A stretch of DNA of 46,237 nt, taken from a virus. The stretch is from positions 1 to 46,237 of IMG/VR virus record IMGVR_UViG_3300008113_008697. The stretch is one strand, 5' to 3'. Under the pieces are notes generated by a model. It was given only the letters and a program-made list of their open reading frames with translations. It had not been told where the DNA came from and searched no databases. Positions 30,530 to 36,645 of the stretch are shown one piece after another. The first letter of the stretch is position 1; each line of letters starts with the position of its first letter. Made by a program: the position numbers and the translations under genes.

Positions 30530-30817
30530 ATGAAATTATTCGAAAAAAATTACCCATTCGGGTTTGAAGTCAACAAGTACGAAGGAGACAGAGGTTACAC
30601 TATCACAGGTAATCTTACAAGAGAGTATTGCTTTAAAAAGTATAGTAGCAACTATGACGTTGAGGAGCATATACAGGATCATATTAACTGTGATGGAATT
30701 AGTTTCGATTCGGAATATAGTCAGTTCTTTGCTCATGCCGATACCGAAGAGAGAGCAGTACAGTTTTGTGAGGATATACAGGCTTGGTTCAATAATATAA
30801 AGGAATTGGTTGGTTAA
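30530..30817 (+). CDS. Hypothetical acidic protein, 95 aa
   Basis: It has a mixed fold (YEGDRGYTITGNLTREYCFK), is acidic, and starts AAAGGTTATG. Function unknown. Confidence 0.65.
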   Translation: MKLFEKNYPFGFEVNKYEGDRGYTITGNLTREYCFKKYSSNYDVEEHIQDHINCDGISFDSEYSQFFAHADTEERAVQFCEDIQAWFNNIKELVG

Positions 30818-30824
30818 TAATAGT

Positions 30825-30854
30825 GAGGGGGCAAAGCCCCCTCCTTATATTTAT
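30825..30854 (+). promoter_or_regulatory. Composite hairpin and promoter (GGC-N13-TATATTTAT)
   Basis: The perfect stem GAGGGGGC/GCCCCCTC has loop AAA. GGCAAAG starts in the stem at 30830, and TATATTTAT (30846) follows 13 nt later, 20 nt before ATG 30875. It is the clearest overlap of terminator-like stem and promoter. Confidence 0.7.
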
Positions 30855-30874
30855 CTAAATTAAAAATCAAAATT

Positions 30875-31093
30875 ATGGCATTTTACGGCGATGGTAAACA
30901 TAACGAAAACATGGAGCATATGAATCAATTCGAAGAAAACAATCCAGAACAGCTCAGGAAATTCCTTAAAGAATTTAATGATCTTACAGATGAATATCAT
31001 GCAAACATATACACACTTGATGAATTGTGGGAAGGGGTACGTATGATACAGGATGCAATTAATTATGAATTGAATTATAAAGAAACTAAATAA
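30875..31093 (+). CDS. Hypothetical acidic helical protein, 72 aa
   Basis: Acidic helix-rich protein (HNENMEHMNQFEENNPEQLR) with its own promoter. Function unknown. Confidence 0.65.
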   Translation: MAFYGDGKHNENMEHMNQFEENNPEQLRKFLKEFNDLTDEYHANIYTLDELWEGVRMIQDAINYELNYKETK

Positions 31094-31099
31094 ATAATC

Positions 31100-31345
31100 A
31101 TGGCAGACTTCAGCAAACAATGGTGTGAAATAAACGATCCGGAAATGCCTCATGACTTTGACATCATGGAGGAACACAGCAAATTGAAACCGGGACACTA
31201 CGTTCCGTATATTTGTGAGGGTTTTGGATTCATTGCAATAGGAAAATCGGATGATCAAAATGAAGAGTGTATGTTAGCAATGCCGATTGAAGGTGAAGGA
31301 TATGGAGTAGTAATGTGGAAACCATATAATGAAGTAGTAAAATGA
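31100..31345 (+). CDS. Hypothetical protein, 81 aa
   Basis: Acidic with beta strands (HYVPYICEGFGFIAIGKSDD). It overlaps the next gene by 4 bp (ATGA). Function unknown. Confidence 0.65.
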   Translation: MADFSKQWCEINDPEMPHDFDIMEEHSKLKPGHYVPYICEGFGFIAIGKSDDQNEECMLAMPIEGEGYGVVMWKPYNEVVK

Positions 31346-31548
31346 TGACAGTGAATATTGGTGATATAATAGAAACAAAGGTGGGTGGGCCATATAAAGT
31401 CATTAGCGTTAAGGATAATTTAATAACGTTTCAAATGAAATTAGGTATTGGAATGACACTGTTAGAATATGTAACTAATGTGATTAGTAAAGCAGTAGAT
31501 ACGTGTGAGTATAGTGGATTACCATCAGTTAAATCATATGACAAATAA
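31342..31548 (+). CDS. Hypothetical protein, 68 aa
   Basis: A beta-rich small fold (VNIGDIIETKVGGPYKVISV), reminiscent of small SH3/OB-like domains. Coupled to the preceding gene by stop/start overlap. Function unknown. Confidence 0.65.
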   Translation: MMTVNIGDIIETKVGGPYKVISVKDNLITFQMKLGIGMTLLEYVTNVISKAVDTCEYSGLPSVKSYDK

Positions 31549-31554
31549 TTAAAC

Positions 31555-31758
31555 ATGGATCAATTAGATAAAATATTTGAATTGTGTGCTCGCATCGAAA
31601 CCAAAATCAACGAGATACACGATGAGTTAGATAAACTGGGTGTACCCAAGGTAGATAGAGAGACGGGTGAAGATATAGATAAGGATGATAAGGATAGTAA
31701 CTCAGGTGATAACACGAATGTAACGTACGACGTGGAAGTAAAATATGATACTAAATAA
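31555..31758 (+). CDS. Small coiled-coil protein with Asp/Ser-rich tail
   Basis: It has a coiled-coil-type start (DQLDKIFELCARIETKINEI) and a disordered acidic tail (EDIDKDDKDSNSGDN). Function unknown. Confidence 0.6.
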   Translation: MDQLDKIFELCARIETKINEIHDELDKLGVPKVDRETGEDIDKDDKDSNSGDNTNVTYDVEVKYDTK

Positions 31759-31759
31759 T

Positions 31760-31873
31760 ATGAACAAATATAACGATAAGGAAACTTTTGCAGTAGCAGT
31801 GGCGTTCGGTATATTGTGTATAACGTTAGGATTAATGGCTATTTTGTTTAAAATAGTTATGAGTATAGGGTAA
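31760..31873 (+). CDS. Small single-TM protein, 37 aa
   Basis: ATG 31760 directly after the previous stop encodes MNKYNDKETFAVAVAFGILC and then a hydrophobic helix. Its position in an operon-like chain supports translation, but the small size lowers confidence. Confidence 0.5.
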   Translation: MNKYNDKETFAVAVAFGILCITLGLMAILFKIVMSIG

Positions 31874-31886
31874 TTTTTGCGCGAGA

Positions 31887-31911
31887 AAAGCGCGGTGGTG
31901 CGCGTTTTTTT
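31887..31911 (+). terminator. Terminator after the 30875-31873 operon
   Basis: The stem AAGCGCG/CGCGTTT has loop GTGGTG and continues into a T run. It ends the chain of small genes. Confidence 0.65.
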
Positions 31912-31970
31912 ATATAGACATGAAACGATTTTTTTCTAAGTAGGTGTGGAAAACAAATACGACATGTCAA

Positions 31971-32010
31971 AACGGAACTCTACAGCGATGTAGGGTTTCG
32001 TTCTTTTTTT
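31971..32010 (+). terminator. Strong Rho-independent terminator
   Basis: A 14-bp stem (31971-31984 with 31989-32002) with loop GCGA is followed by C and seven Ts. It is the longest hairpin in the region. Confidence 0.8.
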
Positions 32011-32084
32011 GTTAATGTATGTGGAATGAAGTGGTGTATGGGGATAGTGATGTTATGATAGGTTCCTTTTTTTCTTCGCCACTC

Positions 32085-32113
32085 CACCTCTTTTTTTTCG
32101 ACAAAGTATATAC
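32085..32113 (+). repeat. 29-bp dispersed repeat, copy 1
   Basis: CACCTC, eight T bases, then CGACAAAGTATATAC. It matches 36617-36645 at 27 of 29 positions; copy 2 has ATG inside the T run. This copy is non-coding. Confidence 0.85.
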
Positions 32114-32158
32114 TTTTTTTTTGAAATTTTTTTTTGTTTTGGGGCCCCTGGGGTAGGG

Positions 32159-32183
32159 GGCGAGGTTTTTTTCTTAGATTTAA
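32159..32183 (+). promoter_or_regulatory. Middle-type promoter: GGC-N13-TAGATTTAA
   Basis: GGCGAGGTTTTTTTCT and TAGATTTAA, only 2 nt before ATG 32186, closer than elsewhere. Confidence 0.35.
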
Positions 32184-32185
32184 TT

Positions 32186-32401
32186 ATGAATTTTTTTCTT
32201 GAATCATACCCCCCGACAGTCACCCCCACAGAAATTTTTGTAAATATATTATTCTGGGGAGGGATTTTTGTCGTATATCTCCTTAGAAAAACACCCCCAT
32301 TCGATGCGATATGGCGTGTAATAGCAATTTTTTTATTAGTACTTTTTGGTACTGTTTTGTTTAATAGATTTAAAGACAAATTGAAAGATTTTTTAAATTA
32401 G
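32186..32401 (+). CDS. Small membrane protein, 71 aa
   Basis: Two hydrophobic segments (IFVNILFWGGIFVVYLL and IWRVIAIFLLVLFGTVLF) with a basic C-terminal FKDKLKDFLN. Function unknown; topology could be holin- or superinfection-exclusion-like. Confidence 0.6.
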   Translation: MNFFLESYPPTVTPTEIFVNILFWGGIFVVYLLRKTPPFDAIWRVIAIFLLVLFGTVLFNRFKDKLKDFLN

Positions 32402-32411
32402 GTTTTGTTTT

Positions 32412-32436
32412 GTCCAAGTTTTTTTCTTAAATTTAT
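32412..32436 (+). promoter_or_regulatory. Middle-type promoter: GTC-N13-TAAATTTAT
   Basis: TTGTCCAAGTTTTTTT and TAAATTTAT, 13 nt before ATG 32450. It shares GTCCAAGTTTTT with 33352 and 33622. Confidence 0.6.
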
Positions 32437-32449
32437 TTAAATCAAAGTT

Positions 32450-33079
32450 ATGAAAGTAATAGAAAAACCATGGCAATACGGAACATATCTAGCGTATGAT
32501 GAAACGGAGGAAATTTTTGTTCCACAGGAAAAAGGTATTCGTGTACTCCCAGCACCATTTTTTTACGACAAGAAATTATATTTTGAACTTTGGAAGCGAT
32601 ATGAGCCAGGTGAAAAACCCACTTTTCCCAATGGCGGTTATGAGGTTGTTGACGTGAGTGGAGGCATTCGTTCATACGACCTGGATCAAGTTATTATACA
32701 CCCAGCTGTTCTTAAACACAAGAAAATGTTGGATAAAATGGCTCGTAGAGCAGAAAAACAACAAAAACAACGTGATAAGAAGGTGAAGCAGATTGAGAAA
32801 GAGAATAAACCTAAGCACGGTAAAAGAGGTAGACCCGCGTTAAGCCCTGCTTTAAAGGCACATAAGGAGGCTTTAAAAGCAGAGGCAAAAGCCAGATCAG
32901 GTGGAAAGAGAGGGCGCCCAAAATCCGCCGTTCCAAAAACGGTTTCCACACCAAAAGTAGGAGGAAGAAGAGGAAGACCAGCTCTCACACCAGAGGCTCA
33001 AGCGAAGAAGATAGCCGCAAAAGCAGCTTTACAGAAACGTTCAGGAGGAAAACGCGGCAGACCTAAGTCAAGACGTTGA
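32450..33079 (+). CDS. AT-hook protein with four RGRP motifs, 209 aa
   Basis: The N-terminal 85 residues form an ordered domain (WQYGTYLAYDETEE). The rest is lysine-rich and helical with four AT-hook cores RGRP at about 126-129, 154-157, 174-177 and 202-205. AT-hooks bind the minor groove of AT-rich DNA. It resembles an H1/HMG-like packaging or nucleoid factor; the 33685 protein has the same hooks. It could organise this AT-rich phage genome or displace host nucleoid proteins. Confidence 0.8.
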   Translation: MKVIEKPWQYGTYLAYDETEEIFVPQEKGIRVLPAPFFYDKKLYFELWKRYEPGEKPTFPNGGYEVVDVSGGIRSYDLDQVIIHPAVLKHKKMLDKMARRAEKQQKQRDKKVKQIEKENKPKHGKRGRPALSPALKAHKEALKAEAKARSGGKRGRPKSAVPKTVSTPKVGGRRGRPALTPEAQAKKIAAKAALQKRSGGKRGRPKSRR

Positions 33080-33081
33080 TT

Positions 33082-33107
33082 GTCATAATTATTTTTCGTA
33101 GATTTAT
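33082..33107 (+). promoter_or_regulatory. Middle-type promoter: GTC-N14-TAGATTTAT
   Basis: TTGTCATAATTATTTTTCG and TAGATTTAT, 19 nt before ATG 33127. Confidence 0.55.
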
Positions 33108-33126
33108 CTAAACAAAAATTACAATT

Positions 33127-33336
33127 ATGAATTTGAGTTTAGAATCAATTATGACGATTAGGGAAGAGATGCAGAGTGTTGAGTTAAATAGAAAAGTTTT
33201 GAATGCAATTAATGAGCTGGATGGGGTACTAGCCAGTCACGGATTAAAAGCAGAATTTAAAGCTTTACCAAAACGTAAATGGCAAAGACAAGCGGAAAGA
33301 GAAATTGTGTGGGTAAATATTTCGAATAATAAATAA
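33127..33336 (+). CDS. Hypothetical protein, 69 aa
   Basis: Acidic helical front (SIMTIREEMQSVELNRKVLN) and basic tail (KRKWQRQAEREI). Function unknown. Confidence 0.6.
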   Translation: MNLSLESIMTIREEMQSVELNRKVLNAINELDGVLASHGLKAEFKALPKRKWQRQAEREIVWVNISNNK

Positions 33337-33401
33337 GATAAGTTTTATTCAGTCCAAGTTTTTTAGTATATTCACATCACAATTATAAATAACAAAAATT
33401 A
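33337..33401 (+). repeat. Duplicated gene leader, copy 1
   Basis: gataagttttattcagtcca and onward, about 65 nt, nearly identical to 33607-33672. It contains the promoter motif at 33352. Both copies precede small genes, so they arose by duplication. Confidence 0.8.
33352..33375 (+). promoter_or_regulatory. Middle-type promoter: GTC-N12-TATATTCAC
   Basis: GTCCAAGTTTTTTAG and TATATTCAC, 31 nt before ATG 33407. Confidence 0.55.
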
Positions 33402-33406
33402 ATAAT

Positions 33407-33607
33407 ATGACTGTAAAACAATTAATTGAACACCTACAACAACTCCCTCAAGACAAAAAAGTTATTTTGTCACACGATGATCACACTGATTGGAATTATG
33501 CCACAGAATTAGTACCAGAATTAATTGTTGAAGATTATTATTATGATGATGAGAATGATGATAGCCCAGAAGAAGAAGTTGTAATAATAGATTGTAAATT
33601 TTGGTAG
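33407..33607 (+). CDS. TVKQLIEHL-family small protein, 66 aa
   Basis: It opens MTVKQLIEHLQQLPQDKKVI, like MTVKELIEQL in the 21802 protein, then has an acidic run (EDYYYDDENDDSPEEE) and ends CKFW. A paralogue, function unknown. Confidence 0.7.
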   Translation: MTVKQLIEHLQQLPQDKKVILSHDDHTDWNYATELVPELIVEDYYYDDENDDSPEEEVVIIDCKFW

Positions 33608-33672
33608 ATAAGTTTTGTTCGGTCCAAGTTTTTAGTATAGATTCATATCACAATTATAAATAACAAAAATTA
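33607..33672 (+). repeat. Duplicated gene leader, copy 2
   Basis: gataagttttgttcggtcca and onward, differing from copy 1 at a few positions and by two small indels. Confidence 0.8.
33622..33646 (+). promoter_or_regulatory. Middle-type promoter: GTC-N13-TAGATTCAT
   Basis: GTCCAAGTTTTTAGTA and TAGATTCAT, 38 nt before ATG 33685 (AAAGGTTATG). Confidence 0.55.
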
Positions 33673-33684
33673 AAACAAAAGGTT

Positions 33685-33939
33685 ATGTCAAAAACAAACA
33701 CAGAAAACACAACTCCAAAATCAAAAGGCCGCCCAACAGTAGAAGGTTCGGCACGTCAAGCCCGTTTAGCCGCTAGAGCAGCTCGTGTAGCAGCAGGTGG
33801 TGAAGTAAAAAGGGGTAGACCCGCAGTAGCAGGTTCAGCACGTCAAGCTAAACTTGCAGCACAAGCAGCAAGGATTGCTGCAGGTGGATCAATTAAGAGA
33901 GGTCGCCCAGCAACTAAAAAGGTAGAAGTAGCTGCTTAA
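33685..33939 (+). CDS. AT-hook protein with internal repeat, 84 aa
   Basis: Two copies of a 29-residue unit: GRPTVEGSARQARLAARAAR with AAGGEVKR, and GRPAVAGSARQAKLAAQAAR with AAGGSIKR. A final RGRPATKK follows. The three GRP cores lie at about 15, 44 and 73. It is a small HMG/H1-like nucleoid protein, and the unit could bind AT-rich DNA in a tandem fashion. A terminator follows. Confidence 0.8.
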   Translation: MSKTNTENTTPKSKGRPTVEGSARQARLAARAARVAAGGEVKRGRPAVAGSARQAKLAAQAARIAAGGSIKRGRPATKKVEVAA

Positions 33940-33957
33940 TTAGTTAATTATTTAAGG

Positions 33958-33990
33958 TCCGCTCGCCGCAAGGTGAGCGGAACTTTTTTT
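33958..33990 (+). terminator. Rho-independent terminator
   Basis: A 10-bp stem TCCGCTCGCC/GGTGAGCGGA with loop GCAA, then AC and seven Ts. Confidence 0.9.
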
Positions 33991-34014
33991 GTATATTCAT
34001 CCAAATTAAATTAT

Positions 34015-34200
34015 ATGAACAATATTCTTTTTGTATTACAACTAATGATCAATTTTTTATTCGGCGTACGAGTGGAAGGTGAACCAGCAGGCTACCCAGA
34101 AACTGGTCCCGCAGACGTAAGAGATGAAGACGGTTTTTTTGAATGGTGTCGCGAGTATAAGGTGGGGTGTCAAGCGAAAAGTGGAGCTGTCTTTTATTAG
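34015..34200 (+). CDS. Hypothetical protein, 61 aa
   Basis: ATG 34015 gives a hydrophobic start (MNNILFVLQLMINFLFG) that may be a membrane or signal anchor, then an acidic Pro/Gly-rich part and a Cys-containing end. Earlier in-frame starts would overlap the terminator. Function unknown. Confidence 0.55.
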   Translation: MNNILFVLQLMINFLFGVRVEGEPAGYPETGPADVRDEDGFFEWCREYKVGCQAKSGAVFY

Positions 34201-34224
34201 GCCAGATTTTTTGTATACATTTAT
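34200..34224 (+). promoter_or_regulatory. Middle-type promoter: GGC-N13-TACATTTAT
   Basis: GGCCAGATTTTTTGTA and TACATTTAT, 19 nt before ATG 34244. Confidence 0.55.
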
Positions 34225-34243
34225 TCAAATAAAAATATAAAAT

Positions 34244-34483
34244 ATGAACCAAGTAAAAGCAAAATTTAGTATTGTTGATGATGGAGAAGGTCTTGATATT
34301 GATATTGAAGGAACCAGAATGGATATTATAATAGCTTTAGCTACTTTGCTTCATGAAAACGAAGAAGTAAAGATGATGTTTGAGACTGCTTTTACACTGG
34401 TGGAAGAATATAAGGCGAAAGAGACGAGTGATGAGGATATTGTTGCGATGCTAAGTAAAATAAAACCAATCGCTCAGGCATAG
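34244..34483 (+). CDS. Hypothetical acidic protein, 79 aa
   Basis: Beta then helical (AKFSIVDDGEGLDIDIEGTR; MMFETAFTLVEEYKAKETSD). The start resembles small phage proteins that bind a partner with a KVKAKF-type strand. Function unknown. Confidence 0.65.
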   Translation: MNQVKAKFSIVDDGEGLDIDIEGTRMDIIIALATLLHENEEVKMMFETAFTLVEEYKAKETSDEDIVAMLSKIKPIAQA

Positions 34484-34501
34484 TTTTTCTCATATATTCA
34501 T
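34477..34501 (+). promoter_or_regulatory. Middle-type promoter: GGC-N13-TATATTCAT
   Basis: GGCATAGTTTTTCTCA and TATATTCAT, 21 nt before ATG 34523. Confidence 0.55.
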
Positions 34502-34522
34502 TCAAATAAAAAATTAAAAATT

Positions 34523-34927
34523 ATGTCCACAAGATCTTACATTGGAGTTAGAAACACAAATGGAACCGTTGATTATATTTACTGCCACTTTGATGGTTAC
34601 CCAGGTGGGGTAGGAGCTACCCTAATTAAGTGGTATGCTGATATAGATAGGGTAGACGCGCTAATGAAATTAGGTGATATAAGTGTGTTAGGTGAGAAAA
34701 TAGGTGAGAAACATGATTTCGATAAGCCAGTAAGAGGATGGTGCCGCGCATACGGTAGAGATAGAGGCGAACAGAATGTGAGTGTAAAGACGGGCGATTA
34801 TAAAGAGTTAATTAACGATCAAAATGTAGACTACGTTTATATTTTTGATGGTGATTATTGGGAGTGCTTTGATACCTATGCTCCAGAAAAACTAATTGAA
34901 TTATATAATATAGAAACAACGCATTAA
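34523..34927 (+). CDS. Conserved phage protein (MSTRSYIG family), 134 aa
   Basis: MSTRSYIGVRNTNGTVDYIY and CHFDGYPGGVGATLIKWYAD are hallmarks of a phage family in which an N-terminal SxRSxIG strand precedes YCHxDGYPxGVG. Function is unresolved. The C-terminal part is compact (DVYIFDGDYWECF-like). It has its own promoter. Confidence 0.8.
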   Translation: MSTRSYIGVRNTNGTVDYIYCHFDGYPGGVGATLIKWYADIDRVDALMKLGDISVLGEKIGEKHDFDKPVRGWCRAYGRDRGEQNVSVKTGDYKELINDQNVDYVYIFDGDYWECFDTYAPEKLIELYNIETTH

Positions 34928-34959
34928 AGACGGTTCATACTTTTAATTTTTAATGGTTC

Positions 34960-34983
34960 GGCCCTGGGTTTCTACCCGGGGCT
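34960..34983 (+). terminator. GC-rich hairpin
   Basis: GGCCCTGGGT/ACCCGGGGCT, 10 bp with loop TTCT; no T tract of full length follows (CATTTG). Probably a terminator or processing site. Confidence 0.6.
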
Positions 34984-34996
34984 CATTTGTTGATTG

Positions 34997-35021
34997 GTCA
35001 GAATAATGCACATATATTCAC
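34997..35021 (+). promoter_or_regulatory. Middle-type promoter: GTC-N13-TATATTCAC
   Basis: TTGGTCAGAATAATGCACA and TATATTCAC, 18 nt before ATG 35040. Confidence 0.65.
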
Positions 35022-35039
35022 GTTATAAAATTAAAATAT

Positions 35040-35315
35040 ATGACCAAAAAAGAAATTAGATCCGCAATTAACAAAGCAGCATTTACATTTGCTGAGTCAT
35101 TAGGATATGAAGTGTATGATGATAATGATGGTTCAACCGTTACGTTCATGAAGCCGGGAACCAAACGTCATGATGATACGATCGAGTGGAGTCGTGGTTA
35201 CCATGAGACGTGTGTGTTGAACTGGGCGTCCACCCAGACCCAAGCAGACGCTGAAGCGATAGACACACACATGAAACCTATAATTGAACATTATAATAAT
35301 CAGTATAGTAAATAA
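35040..35315 (+). CDS. Hypothetical protein, 91 aa
   Basis: Helical N-terminus (KEIRSAINKAAFTFAESLGY), a beta middle with VTFMKPGTKRHDDT, and a histidine-rich C-terminus. Function unknown. Confidence 0.65.
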   Translation: MTKKEIRSAINKAAFTFAESLGYEVYDDNDGSTVTFMKPGTKRHDDTIEWSRGYHETCVLNWASTQTQADAEAIDTHMKPIIEHYNNQYSK

Positions 35316-35318
35316 AGC

Positions 35319-35350
35319 GAGGCGGGTCAAAACCCGCCTCATATATTCAT
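35319..35350 (+). promoter_or_regulatory. Composite hairpin and promoter (GTC-N13-TATATTCAT)
   Basis: GAGGCGGGT/ACCCGCCTC with loop CAAA. GTCAAAAC spans the stem-loop junction (35326), with TATATTCAT at 35342 exactly 13 nt later and ATG 35372 after 21 nt. Confidence 0.7.
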
Positions 35351-35371
35351 CACACAATTAAAAATTACAAT

Positions 35372-35584
35372 ATGAAAACATTTAACGGCATTATCAGTGT
35401 ATTATTAGGTCTATTATCAATGTATCTAATGTTTATCTGGGCTAAAACCGATATGGACTTCGTCTGTGGGTTCCTAGTATTAATAATGGCAGCACTATTC
35501 CTCCTATTCATGATAATAGAAGAACGTAATGAGGAAATAAGTCAATTAAGGCGTACGATATTAAAGATGAGAGGTATAGAATAA
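35372..35584 (+). CDS. Small two-TM protein, 70 aa
   Basis: Hydrophobic N-terminal segments (GIISVLLGLLSMYLMFIWA; FVCGFLVLIMAALFLLFMI) and a basic coiled C-terminus (QLRRTILKMRGIE). Possibly a membrane modulator; function unknown. Confidence 0.65.
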   Translation: MKTFNGIISVLLGLLSMYLMFIWAKTDMDFVCGFLVLIMAALFLLFMIIEERNEEISQLRRTILKMRGIE

Positions 35585-35588
35585 TGTG

Positions 35589-35617
35589 ACGGGGCAAAGC
35601 CCCGTTCCTATATTTAC
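35589..35617 (+). promoter_or_regulatory. Composite hairpin and promoter (GGC-N13-TATATTTAC)
   Basis: The stem ACGGGGC/GCCCCGT has loop AAA, and GGCAAAG starts in it at 35593. TATATTTAC (35609) lies 13 nt later, 21 nt before ATG 35639. Confidence 0.7.
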
Positions 35618-35638
35618 GTTATAATAAAAATTAAACGT

Positions 35639-35839
35639 ATGTTAACTAAACAAATGAGAGAATTAGAGCGCCAAGCAACAGTAGTAAACCAACAACACAT
35701 ACTTAAATTATCCGATTTAATGTGCCGTGATGGATTATATTATATAGGTGGTATTGTGGATGTAGATGGAAATGGGTGGGTGGAGAAAGATGTAGCACTT
35801 GATCTACTATATAATTTAAATATAGACTGGGTAAGCTAG
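35639..35839 (+). CDS. Hypothetical protein, 66 aa
   Basis: Helical front (KQMRELERQATVVNQQHILK), then VDGNGWVEKDVALDLLYNL. Function unknown. Confidence 0.65.
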   Translation: MLTKQMRELERQATVVNQQHILKLSDLMCRDGLYYIGGIVDVDGNGWVEKDVALDLLYNLNIDWVS

Positions 35840-35843
35840 GCTG

Positions 35844-35868
35844 ATCAGAATCATACACGTATATTCAC
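35844..35868 (+). promoter_or_regulatory. Middle-type promoter: ATC-N13-TATATTCAC
   Basis: GATCAGAATCATACACG and TATATTCAC, 23 nt before ATG 35892. Confidence 0.55.
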
Positions 35869-35891
35869 ATTACACAATTAAAAACACAAAT

Positions 35892-36095
35892 ATGAACTTC
35901 CAAATCACAACATTAGCAGAAACAATGAGCGCAACTGAATTCATCATCGAATTAGACAACCGTAAGATCGATTGGTCATTTGATGAGTGTGATAACTTAT
36001 TAGACTATAATGATGGTAATTGTAATATTATAATAGATGATATGGCTTATCTATTCAGTGACGGTGAATTATTAGATGTAGCCGTACAAGCGTAA
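35892..36095 (+). CDS. Hypothetical acidic protein, 67 aa
   Basis: Acidic (FDECDNLLDYNDGNCNIIID), compact. Function unknown. Confidence 0.65.
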   Translation: MNFQITTLAETMSATEFIIELDNRKIDWSFDECDNLLDYNDGNCNIIIDDMAYLFSDGELLDVAVQA

Positions 36096-36105
36096 ATCAA
36101 AAAAG

Positions 36106-36200
36106 ATGATCGAGATCGGGTCGCTGTCGATCGATGGCGGTCCGATAGCGGTTTGATCGCGGATTGATCCCATGCCAATTGCGGTCCATCGATGGGGCGT
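36106..36200 (+). other. GC-rich island rich in GATC and ATCGAT
   Basis: It carries five GATC sites in about 70 bp and repeated GCGGT(C/T)/ATCGATGG modules, in an otherwise AT-rich region. ATG 36106 is in frame with the following lipoprotein but stops at TGA (17 codons). It could be a leader, a structured RNA, a regulatory site or foreign DNA. Confidence 0.45.
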
Positions 36201-36276
36201 GGTTGGTGTAAAAAAAAGATATGTATGTTCGACAGAAATACAATCTTTAACCACCGACAATATATACAAATATACT

Positions 36277-36561
36277 ATGAAAAAATTATTAACAATTTTC
36301 GCTCTAATATTTCTTAGCAGTTGCTATGTTTCCGAGTACGCTACAGACTCCGTTTATTATGATAGAAATTATTATGAATTTCGTCCGTATTACTATGATT
36401 TTTTTTATTATAGACCAATTAATCCATATTATTATATTCCTCAACCACGTTATATACCAAGATATCAACAACCAAGAATATATAATTTAAAGCCACAACC
36501 AAAAACAAATTATCCAAAACAAGCACCAATACGTAAATTTGCTCCAAAACGCAATAATTAA
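36277..36561 (+). CDS. Tyr/Pro-rich lipoprotein, 94 aa
   Basis: ATG 36277 gives MKKLLTIFALIFLSSCYVSE with lipobox SSC. The mature part is extremely rich in Tyr/Pro/Arg (YYDRNYYEFRPYYYDFFYYR) and ends with KAPIRKFAPK-type basic repeats. The cleavage region resembles that of the 29801 lipoprotein. It probably coats or anchors to the outer membrane; function unknown. Upstream starts are possible but would lose the signal. Confidence 0.7.
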   Translation: MKKLLTIFALIFLSSCYVSEYATDSVYYDRNYYEFRPYYYDFFYYRPINPYYYIPQPRYIPRYQQPRIYNLKPQPKTNYPKQAPIRKFAPKRNN

Positions 36562-36616
36562 ATTCATTTTAACCCATTTTAAACCACTTTGCAATATTTC
36601 AAAGATCTCTTTTAAA

Positions 36617-36645
36617 CACCTCTTTTATGTCGACAAAGTATATAC
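36617..36645 (+). repeat. 29-bp dispersed repeat, copy 2
   Basis: CACCTCTTTTATGTCGACAA then AGTATATAC, 27 of 29 bases like copy 1 at 32085. The internal ATG is the start codon of the next small gene. Confidence 0.85.

Larger units (their letters stand above)
31874..32158 (+). other. Intergenic region with two terminators and a repeat
   Basis: About 285 bases without a convincing gene. It holds terminator hairpins at 31887-31911 and 31971-32010, the 29-bp repeat copy at 32085-32113, and several T runs of 7-9. A run of G and C at 32141-32150 (ggggcccctg) may fold locally. The middle-type promoter of the next gene begins at 32159. Confidence 0.6.

Noticed and set aside
32053-32379. Opposite-strand basic frame over the T-rich intergenic region
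   Set aside because: It translates T runs as lysines and covers terminators and a membrane-protein gene.
33337-33672. CRISPR-like array
   Set aside because: Only two copies, unequal spacing, and the repeat is a promoter leader.
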